Assembly: GCA_002938205.1 (NCBI GenBank)
Contig: PTKZ01000013.1
Span: 1-47,105 of the forward strand
Length of the DNA: 47,105 nt
Reading direction: 5' to 3'
Origin: Alphaproteobacteria bacterium MarineAlpha5_Bin5
GTDB taxonomy: Bacteria > Pseudomonadota > Alphaproteobacteria > HIMB59 > GCA-002718135
Under the pieces are notes generated by a model. It was given only the letters and a program-made list of their open reading frames with translations. It was not told the DNA's origin and did not search any database. The position numbers were made by a program, and so were the translations under genes. Of this stretch, positions 40,652 through 47,105 are shown piece by piece. Numbering within the stretch: the first letter of the stretch is position 1; each line of letters starts with the position of its first letter.

Positions 40652-40774
40652 GTGAATATAAAAAATAAGAAAAAACGCAATCCTATGGCAAAAGATTTGC
40701 GTAGTCCAAAATACAAACAACGTACAGTAAAAAATAAAAAAATTTATAATCGAAAGAAAAAAAAAATTAACTAA
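40652..40774 (+). CDS. arfA: ArfA-like alternative ribosome-rescue factor (small ORF)
   Basis: A 40-codon reading frame following polA, very basic, with the core DLRSPKYKQRTVKNKKIYNRK. This resembles ArfA of E. coli ([21 protein letters not shown]) and the short alphaproteobacterial proteins annotated as ArfA. ArfA recruits RF2 to ribosomes stalled on non-stop mRNA when tmRNA fails. GTG 40652 includes the upstream Lys-rich NP motif; ATG 40685 is an alternative start. The TAA stop overlaps the convergent glutaredoxin stop. The family is assigned by eye only. Confidence 0.68.
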   Translation: MNIKNKKKRNPMAKDLRSPKYKQRTVKNKKIYNRKKKKIN

Positions 40775-41010
40775 AAATCCTCATCTGGATTATTAAATGC
40801 AAGCCATTGTTCTAATTGATTGTATGTGCCAACGTGTTCACTGTTAATTATTATTTGAGGAAATGTTTTTGCATTAGGAAATTTTTGGAAAAATTCTTCC
40901 CTTGTAAAATCTTGATCAAGCATAAATATTTTTGGATTATATTTAGCAAGGCGCATTTTGGCTCTATCACAAAATACACAATTAGTTTTAGAGTAAATTT
41001 CAGCTTGCAT
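40771..41010 (-). CDS. grxC: Glutaredoxin (ribonucleotide reductase partner)
   Basis: A 79-residue thioredoxin-fold glutaredoxin with the active site CVFC near residue 11, cis-Pro loop TFPQIII and the following EHVGTYNQLEQWL glutathione-contact region. The CVFC pair is dithiol type. Its start overlaps the nrdB stop by one base, so it is in the nrdA-nrdB transcript and probably supplies electrons to ribonucleotide reductase. The three-letter symbol is by similarity; it could be called nrdH-like in function. Confidence 0.85.
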   Translation of the reverse strand: MQAEIYSKTNCVFCDRAKMRLAKYNPKIFMLDQDFTREEFFQKFPNAKTFPQIIINSEHVGTYNQLEQWLAFNNPDEDF

Positions 41011-41999
41011 TAAAAAGCTTCATCAAAACTAAGAGCTCTATCTGTTGGTCGTTGATATTCGGAGACTCTTTTTTCAAAGAAATTCGTTACATTTTGAACA
41101 TCTAAAGCACGCATAAAATCAAAAGGATTTTCTGTATTAAATACTCTTTCAAATTCGAAAAGATCTGCAATTCTATCTGCTACCGCCTCAATATATTGAC
41201 ACATAAGATCAGCATTCATTCCAATTAAATCTACAGACAAGGCATCTTTAACAAATTCTTTTTCAAAAGAAACTGCCTCTCTTACAATCTCTTCAAATTC
41301 AGATTGCTGAACATCATTTGGAATTAATTTAAGATCTACTATATCTGCATCGGTTAATGTTTTATTATTAAACTTATCTCTTAGAGTTTTAAACATAAGT
41401 GCAGAAAAACTAAAATGCATTCCTTCATCTCTAGCAATCCAATCATTAGATAAAGACAGTCCAGGAAGTAAGCCTCTTTTTCTAAAATAGTATATGGCAC
41501 AAAATGAACCTGCAAAAAATAAACCTTCAACTAATCCAAATCCTATTAAACGAGTAAGTAAATTTTGACTACCATTTAGCCATTTTGATACCCATTGAGC
41601 TTTATGATTAATACATGAAACATTTGATATAGCATCAAATAATGTATCTTTTTCATTTGAATCTTTTACGTATGCTTCTATTTGCAACGCATACATTTCA
41701 GCATGTATAGATTCATTGAGCATTTGCATGGATATAAAACATCTTGCTTCTGGTATTAAAATTTCTTTGTAAAATCTACTTGCTAAATTTTCATTAATCA
41801 TTGCTTCAGAGTTAGCAAAAAAGGCTAAAACATGTTTAATAAAATGTTTTTCACCATCATTTAATGTCTGTAGATCTCTTAAATCATCATTAAGAGAAAC
41901 TTCCTCAGGTGTCCAAAATGCTTGTATGTGAAGTTTATAACGATCCCAAATTTCTTGATTCTTTATTGGAAAAATTGATTTAACACCCTTAGATATCAT
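41010..41999 (-). CDS. nrdB: Ribonucleotide reductase beta subunit NrdB
   Basis: The radical-generating R2 subunit of class I ribonucleotide reductase, 329 residues. Iron or metal ligands are recognisable: NSEAMINEN, Glu96 and His99 in MLNESIHAEMY, and EGLFFAGSF, NDWIARDEGMHFSF. Tyr103, four residues after His99, matches the radical Tyr of E. coli (E-x2-H-x3-Y). The first ligand position in FWTPEEVSLNDD is Ser35 where E. coli has Asp84, so the preceding Glu33 may serve instead. It lies sixteen bases after nrdA. Confidence 0.94.
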   Translation of the reverse strand: MISKGVKSIFPIKNQEIWDRYKLHIQAFWTPEEVSLNDDLRDLQTLNDGEKHFIKHVLAFFANSEAMINENLASRFYKEILIPEARCFISMQMLNESIHAEMYALQIEAYVKDSNEKDTLFDAISNVSCINHKAQWVSKWLNGSQNLLTRLIGFGLVEGLFFAGSFCAIYYFRKRGLLPGLSLSNDWIARDEGMHFSFSALMFKTLRDKFNNKTLTDADIVDLKLIPNDVQQSEFEEIVREAVSFEKEFVKDALSVDLIGMNADLMCQYIEAVADRIADLFEFERVFNTENPFDFMRALDVQNVTNFFEKRVSEYQRPTDRALSFDEAF

Positions 42000-42015
42000 T
42001 TTACACTATTTATCA

Positions 42016-44769
42016 TTATGCACTGCAAGTTAAACATTCTTCTGAATCATTATCCGTTGTTGTATTTTTTATAAATTCTTTTTTTGCAACCTTTTCGGAT
42101 GATACAGTTACTTTTACTGCATCTACTGCAGACCTACTTCTTAAATAATACATACCTGTTTTTAAACCTTTTTTCCATGCATACATATGCATAGAATTAA
42201 CTTTACCAAAAGTAGGTGTTGATAGCCATAAATTCATAGATTGAGTTTGGTCAATAAATGGACCTCTATCAGCAGCCATATCAATCACGGTTTTTTGAGA
42301 TGTTTCCCAAACTGTTTTATATATTTCTTTTAAATCTTCAGGAAAATCAGGAATATTTTGTACAGATCCATTCTCAAGAATAATTTTATCTCTCATTTCT
42401 TTATTCCATAAATTTCTTTTTGATAAATCTTTAACTAAAAATCTATTCACAAGCAAAAATTCACCAGATAAGGTTTGTCTTTTGTATATGTTGGATGTTT
42501 GAATTTGGAATGTTTCAGTATTACCAAGTATTATTCCTGTTGATGCTGTTGGCATACACGCTGTTGTTAAAGAATTTCTGACTCCATATTTTTTTATTTT
42601 TTCTTTTAAAGTATCCCAATCCCACATATTAGATGGTTGAACATCCCATAGATCAAATTGAAATTTTCCTTCAGAAAGCGGCGAACCTTTAAAAGTTGAG
42701 TAAGCTCCTTTTTCTTTAGCTAAATCACAAGATGCTTCCAAAGCTCCAAAATAAATAGTTTCAAAAATAAGTTTATTAATTTCTTTAGCTTTTTCACTGT
42801 CATAAGCAATATTTAACTTAAAGTACACATCTGCCAATCCTTGTATACCTAAACCTATCGGTCTATGTTTATTATTGGATGTTTCAGTTTTTTTAGTTGG
42901 ATAAAAATTAATATCGATAACTTGATCCAAATTTTTAGTTGCTAGTTTTGTTGTCTCATATAATTTTTTATAATCATAATCTTTTTTGTTATTAATTTTT
43001 TTGATAAATTGAGGTAGTGCTATTGAAGCTAAATTACATACAGATGTTTCATTATTGTCAGAGTATTCAACAATTTCTGCACACAGATTAGAGGATTTAA
43101 TTACTCCAATATTCTTTTGGTTGGATTTATTATTAATTGAATCTTTGTAAAGCATATAAGGTTGTCCAGTTTCTATTTGCGCTTCAATAATTTTTGACAT
43201 TAATGTTCTTGCTTTAATTTTGTCTAGATGAGGTAATTCTTTTTCATATTTGTTGTATAATTTTTCAAAATCTTTTCCAAATTTATTAGATAGCCCTGGA
43301 CATTCATGTTCACTCATTAGTGTCCAATCCTCATCATTTTCTACTCTTTGCATAAATAAATCGGGTATCCACAATGCATAAAATAAATCTCTAGCCCTAA
43401 ACTCTTCTGCACCTGTATTTTTTCTTAATTCAAGAAATTTTTCAATATCTGCATGCCAAGGCTCTAAATATACAGCAAAAGAACCTTTTCTTTTTCCACC
43501 ACCTTGGTCAACCGATTTTGCTGTTTCATTAAATATTTTAAGAAAGGGAATTAAGCCGTTAGATTTGCCATTTGTTGTTTTAATTCTACTTCCACTACTT
43601 CTTATATTATGCGCGTGCATTCCAATACCGCCTGCAGTTTTTGAAATTAGAGCACAGTCTTTTATCGTATTAAAAATTCCTTCAATAGAATCATCTTCCA
43701 TTGCAATTAGAAAACAGGATGAAAGTTGTTGCATTTTAAGACCGCTATTGAATAAAGTTGGCGTTGCATGGGTGTACAATCCATTACATAGATTTTCATA
43801 TGTTTCCTTTACTTGAGTATAGTCAAAACTGTCACAAGCTACAGTAAGTGCTACTCGCATCCATAGATCTTGAGGCCTTTCTATAGTTTTATTTTCAAAC
43901 TTAAGAAGATAAGCCCTTATCAAGGTGGTAAAAGCAAAGTAATCAAAATTATAATCTTTATCATAATCTATTATTGCCTCAATAGCTTCAGAATTGGCCA
44001 TAACTTTATTATAATATTCTTCTTTCAACAAACCATCATCATATAAATTCTTTGTAGCAATAACAAAGCCAGGAGTTTCTTTATGAAGAGAATTTGCCTT
44101 TATACGAGCAGCTAGGTATGAATAATCTGGATGTTCAACTGTTAATGCAGCTGCAGTTTCTGCAAGATAATTATCAATTTCTGTACTGGTAATATCTGGG
44201 TACAAACCTGGTATTGCTTTTTGGGCGACAACTATAGGATCAATATTTAATCCAGTTGATAAAACTGAAACACGATTAGTTATTTTATCCAAAGAAACTG
44301 GTTCTTTAGAACCATCCCTTTTTACAATCATCAATGATGATACTTTGATGCCGATCTGTTCTTTTAGTTTATTTGTGTGGTATCTAGATGCTGCTCTTTG
44401 TTCTCTATAAAGTACGTAAGCTCTAGCTACTTTGTGATGCTCATCGCGCATAAGAGCCAATTCAACTTGATCCTGTATATCTTCAATGTGGATCATATCT
44501 CCATCAGCTATTCTTCTTGTTAGAGCTGAGACTACTTTATTTGTTAGATTTTCAACTGTTTTATAAATACTTTCCTGTTGCTCTTTTTCTTTATTTTTAT
44601 TATTTCTTATTTTTGTTTGAGCAAGAAAAGCCTTTTTGATTGCATTAGATATTTTATCAGCTTTAAAAGGTGTTATGGACCCATCTCTTCTGACTACACT
44701 TAAACTTAGAAGATTAATTTTTTTTGAATTTACATCTTTTTTTGCTAACATAGGTGAATTGTCTGCCAT
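42016..44769 (-). CDS. nrdA: Ribonucleotide reductase alpha subunit NrdA
   Basis: The catalytic R1 subunit that makes deoxyribonucleotides, 917 residues. Two ATP-cone domains stand at the N-terminus (SVVRRDGSITPFKADKISNA and MIVKRDGSKEPVSLDKITNR). The active-site cysteines appear in QLSSCFLIAM, NLCAEIVEYS (with Asn and Glu) and SVCNLASIAL. The C-terminal redox pair is ECLTCSA. Two cones are unusual in simple R1 proteins but common in alphaproteobacterial ones. The upstream region has an NrdR box. Confidence 0.96.
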   Translation of the reverse strand: MADNSPMLAKKDVNSKKINLLSLSVVRRDGSITPFKADKISNAIKKAFLAQTKIRNNKNKEKEQQESIYKTVENLTNKVVSALTRRIADGDMIHIEDIQDQVELALMRDEHHKVARAYVLYREQRAASRYHTNKLKEQIGIKVSSLMIVKRDGSKEPVSLDKITNRVSVLSTGLNIDPIVVAQKAIPGLYPDITSTEIDNYLAETAAALTVEHPDYSYLAARIKANSLHKETPGFVIATKNLYDDGLLKEEYYNKVMANSEAIEAIIDYDKDYNFDYFAFTTLIRAYLLKFENKTIERPQDLWMRVALTVACDSFDYTQVKETYENLCNGLYTHATPTLFNSGLKMQQLSSCFLIAMEDDSIEGIFNTIKDCALISKTAGGIGMHAHNIRSSGSRIKTTNGKSNGLIPFLKIFNETAKSVDQGGGKRKGSFAVYLEPWHADIEKFLELRKNTGAEEFRARDLFYALWIPDLFMQRVENDEDWTLMSEHECPGLSNKFGKDFEKLYNKYEKELPHLDKIKARTLMSKIIEAQIETGQPYMLYKDSINNKSNQKNIGVIKSSNLCAEIVEYSDNNETSVCNLASIALPQFIKKINNKKDYDYKKLYETTKLATKNLDQVIDINFYPTKKTETSNNKHRPIGLGIQGLADVYFKLNIAYDSEKAKEINKLIFETIYFGALEASCDLAKEKGAYSTFKGSPLSEGKFQFDLWDVQPSNMWDWDTLKEKIKKYGVRNSLTTACMPTASTGIILGNTETFQIQTSNIYKRQTLSGEFLLVNRFLVKDLSKRNLWNKEMRDKIILENGSVQNIPDFPEDLKEIYKTVWETSQKTVIDMAADRGPFIDQTQSMNLWLSTPTFGKVNSMHMYAWKKGLKTGMYYLRSRSAVDAVKVTVSSEKVAKKEFIKNTTTDNDSEECLTCSA

Positions 44770-44808
44770 TTAATCTCTATCCATTATTAATAAATCTATT
44801 GCCGAAAA

Positions 44809-44824
44809 ACACAATATGTAGTGT
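44809..44824 (-). promoter_or_regulatory. NrdR operator upstream of nrdA
   Basis: The 16-base site ACACAATATGTAGTGT (plus strand) matches the NrdR box consensus acaCwAtATaTwGtgt closely. It lies 40 bases before the nrdA start. A second, degenerate half-matching site (ATACAACATTTG...) begins 31 bases further upstream at 44840, near the usual two-box spacing. NrdR is an ATP/dATP-sensing repressor of ribonucleotide reductase genes. Confidence 0.75.
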
Positions 44825-44840
44825 CGCCGTCATTTGACAA
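44812..44840 (-). promoter_or_regulatory. Probable nrdA promoter overlapped by the NrdR box
   Basis: On the minus strand, TTGTCA (44835-44840) is followed 16-17 bases later by CATATT/ATATTG inside the NrdR box, a plausible -35/-10 pair. Binding of NrdR would block the -10. The remainder of the 281-base gap 44770-45050 is AT-rich; it must also carry the chvI promoter, but I could not define one. Confidence 0.45.
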
Positions 44841-45050
44841 TACAACATTTGCTCAATATCGCAATAAGAACAAAACATGAACATAAATATATTTTTCTAT
44901 AAGTCAAACTTTATATTTATTTTATTTTTTTATTATGCAAACAAGTATTTGATTTAATTGAATTTAGTTATTAACTCTAATCACATTTTATTATTTAGCT
45001 TTAAAATGATTTAAACTTAAATTTGCCATAAAATATCAATAAAATAACCA

Positions 45051-45764
45051 ATGGTCTCAATTGCACTAGTAGATGATGAGCAGTCGATTCTCACTTCTGT
45101 TGCTTTAGCATTAGAATCTGAAGGATATGAGGTTGATACATTTCACAATGGTTTAGAGGCTCTTAATTCATTAGAAACAAAAAAATATGATTTGGGTTTA
45201 TTTGATATTAAAATGCCCAAAATGGATGGTAACGAATTATTAAACAAAGTTAGATCTAGTAAAAATTTAAACCTAAAAGAAATGCCAATAATTTTTTTAA
45301 CTTCAAAAGATCAAGAACAAGATGAAATAATAGGTCTCAGAATGGGTGCTGCTGATTATATTAAAAAACCTTTTTCACAAAAATTATTAAATGAACGAAT
45401 AAGAACAGTATTAAGAATTTATAGTAATAGAAAAAATAATTTAAACACTCCTAATCAAAATAATACTAATTTAAAAAAAGGTAATCTTGAATTAGATGAA
45501 TTAAAACAATTATGTTTTTGGAAAAAACAAGTAATTGAATTAACCGTAGCTGAATTTAATCTTATTAAATCCCTTGCAAAATATCCAGGTGTAGTAAAGG
45601 ATAGAAATCAGTTGATGGATTCTATGTATGGAGACAATATATATGTAGATGATCGCACTATTGATAGCCATATAAAAAGACTAAGAAAAAAATTTAAATC
45701 TTATGATTCATCTTTTGATCAAATTCGCACAAGATATGGTTCTGGATACTCTTGGCGTGAATAA
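45051..45764 (+). CDS. chvI: Response regulator ChvI
   Basis: An OmpR-family regulator of 237 residues. The N-terminus SIALVDDEQSILTSVALALESEGYEVDTF closely resembles ChvI (abbreviated). The phospho-acceptor Asp is in LGLFDIKMPKMDG, and ADYIKKPFS carries the conserved Lys. The winged-helix domain ends DRTIDSHIKRLRKKFK...RTRYGSGYSW. ChvG/ChvI systems in rhizobia and Brucella respond to envelope or acid stress; the signal here is unknown. The chvG reading frame begins inside its last codons. Confidence 0.93.
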   Translation: MVSIALVDDEQSILTSVALALESEGYEVDTFHNGLEALNSLETKKYDLGLFDIKMPKMDGNELLNKVRSSKNLNLKEMPIIFLTSKDQEQDEIIGLRMGAADYIKKPFSQKLLNERIRTVLRIYSNRKNNLNTPNQNNTNLKKGNLELDELKQLCFWKKQVIELTVAEFNLIKSLAKYPGVVKDRNQLMDSMYGDNIYVDDRTIDSHIKRLRKKFKSYDSSFDQIRTRYGSGYSWRE

Positions 45765-47105
45765 AGTCAATAGACTATCTTTATCAAACTATTCACTAAA
45801 ATTTCAAATTTTTTTTATAAATTTATTAATAGCATTGTTTGGTTTTTTATTTTTTTTATTTTTTAACATTTATTTAATTCAAAATGATAAAAATATTATA
45901 AACGATTATGAATACTCCAAACAAAATTTATTAAAAGTAAAAAATTTTTTAGAAAAAAACTCAATCGTTAGAGTGCCTTTGTTTGATGATACCTGCAAAG
46001 GTTTGGATACAGCAAATTGTTTAGATGTAAATGAATTAAATAACAATCTTGAACTTTCAGAACCTGTTTTAGAACCAACTATTACACAGCAATATATTTT
46101 ACAAAATTATTTTAATAGGGTTTTTGACGTTAAAATTTACAATGATGATTGGATCAAGATCGTTGATACTCAAGATTTTTATAATTTTTCTAATGTAGAA
46201 GAATCAGATTTAACCGAACCTCTTGAAATTGAATCAGGGTTATATCAAGGATATAGTCAATTTTTTCAAAATTTATTTAGGGTATATTATCAAGAATATA
46301 TTAAAAACAAATTTATAGATAATCTAGAAAGTCAAAAAAGCGATATCGTTTATGTAGCGGAAATAATTAGAAAGAAAAATAATATTAATAAAAAATTTCT
46401 TAATATAGAAAATAATATATATCAGTTATTTGCTGCTCCAATAATATTTAATGAAAGTGTATATGGAGTAATATTAATTTCTTATCCTATAATTAATAAT
46501 CAAACACTTGAAGTAATATCTTTTAATTTATTTAATTTTTACATTTTATTCGTTTTAATAATGATTGCACTTTCTTTTATTTTTTCTAGAGGACTTATTA
46601 GTCCAATAAAAAAATTATCGAACCTAACCATTTTAGAAAGAGATAAAGTTGTTAAAAATAAAATAGAATATCCACAAAGAGGTGATGAAATTGGTATTTT
46701 ATCAAAGGAAATTAAAAATATGTCATTAGATCTTAAATCTCAAATATCACAATTAGAAAAATTTGCTGCAGATGTTTCTCATGAGCTTAAAAATCCTTTG
46801 ACAAGTTTACAGTCTGCAAGCGAATTATTGTTAAATAAAAAAATATCAGATCAAAATAAAATGCTACTAATTCAAAATATTGATAAAGATATTAAAAGAA
46901 TGAATCAATTAATTACGGATATATCTAATTTTACCAGAATTAAAGCTGAAATAGAACTTGAGCAAAATGAATATTTAAATCTTAATCATTTTTTATATGA
47001 TGTATCAAATTATTTTGCAGATAATAATAAAAAAATAAAAATATTTATTGAGGAAAAAGATCAAAATATATCTGTGTTAGTAAATAAGAATAAGTTGCTT
47101 CAAGT
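45757..47105 (+). CDS. chvG: Sensor histidine kinase ChvG (3' truncated by window end)
   Basis: An open frame continuing off the end of the window. From GTG 45757 it encodes NRLSLSNYSLKFQIFFINLLIALFGFLFFLF, the first transmembrane helix, then a periplasmic domain of about 220 residues. A second helix (FNFYILFVLIMIALSFIFS) and a HAMP region (ISPIKKLSNLT) follow. The H-box is FAADVSHELKNPLTSLQSA; the ATPase domain is cut off. ATG 45736 is an alternative start. It overlaps chvI by eight bases and is its expected partner kinase. Confidence 0.9.
   Translation, partial: MNKVNRLSLSNYSLKFQIFFINLLIALFGFLFFLFFNIYLIQNDKNIINDYEYSKQNLLKVKNFLEKNSIVRVPLFDDTCKGLDTANCLDVNELNNNLELSEPVLEPTITQQYILQNYFNRVFDVKIYNDDWIKIVDTQDFYNFSNVEESDLTEPLEIESGLYQGYSQFFQNLFRVYYQEYIKNKFIDNLESQKSDIVYVAEIIRKKNNINKKFLNIENNIYQLFAAPIIFNESVYGVILISYPIINNQTLEVISFNLFNFYILFVLIMIALSFIFSRGLISPIKKLSNLTILERDKVVKNKIEYPQRGDEIGILSKEIKNMSLDLKSQISQLEKFAADVSHELKNPLTSLQSASELLLNKKISDQNKMLLIQNIDKDIKRMNQLITDISNFTRIKAEIELEQNEYLNLNHFLYDVSNYFADNNKKIKIFIEEKDQNISVLVNKNKLLQ

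Noticed and set aside
44880-45050. CtrA-type TTAA-N7-TTAA site before chvI
   Set aside because: TTAA words are present, but none has the 7-base spacing; in AT-rich sequence TTAA is common by chance.

Overview
The window is a dense, very AT-rich stretch of core bacterial chromosome. By protein families and gene order it comes from an alphaproteobacterium with a streamlined genome. The supporting signs are RegB/RegA and ChvG/ChvI two-component pairs, the fabA-fabB-fabI cluster, the order mutM-rpsT-dnaA, and the run tsaB-rimI-miaB-phoH-ybeY-corC-lnt-trmB-nusA-infB. The base composition and compaction resemble free-living marine lineages such as SAR11, HIMB59 or AEGEAN-169, but the lineage cannot be fixed from sequence reading alone. 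No rRNA, tRNA, insertion sequence, prophage or CRISPR array was seen.

Layout. (1) 1-5301: 3' part of a zinc-binding ZnuA with a long His/Asp loop, a 268-base gap, then murJ-trpS, nfuA and a Bax-like glucosaminidase. (2) 5296-6327 (minus): a secreted polysaccharide deacetylase. (3) 6328-13106: tsaB-rimI-miaB-phoH-ybeY-corC-lnt-trmB, almost all overlapping. They serve tRNA modification, ribosome and RNA maturation, and lipoprotein acylation. (4) 13109-21410: promoter, a terminator-like hairpin, then nusA-infB-rbfA-truB-rpsO-pnp and a GDPD phosphodiesterase; rimP and ylxR, common in this operon elsewhere, are absent. (5) 21407-25442 (minus): ubiE, a ThiF/MoeB-like protein, fabA, fabB, fabI. (6) 25448-34585: mutM (lacking a zinc finger), rpsT, dnaA, dnaN, recF, gyrB, regB, regA. 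(7) 34569-37835: a glycosyltransferase (plus), then an O-antigen-ligase-like protein and an orphan ABC ATPase (minus). (8) 37869-40774: polA and a 40-residue ArfA-like ribosome-rescue ORF. (9) 40771-44769 (minus): nrdA-nrdB-glutaredoxin behind an NrdR box. (10) 45051-47105: chvI and the 5' part of chvG.

The most useful observations are the ArfA-like small gene, the terminator hairpin between the nusA promoter and its start codon, the zincless MutM, the NrdR operator, and an extreme compaction pattern. In that pattern all four convergent pairs overlap, two divergent pairs have 0-5 bases between start codons, and several -10 boxes sit within about 10 bases of a start codon. I did not find a convincing wholly new multi-gene system; most of the window is recognisable housekeeping sequence.
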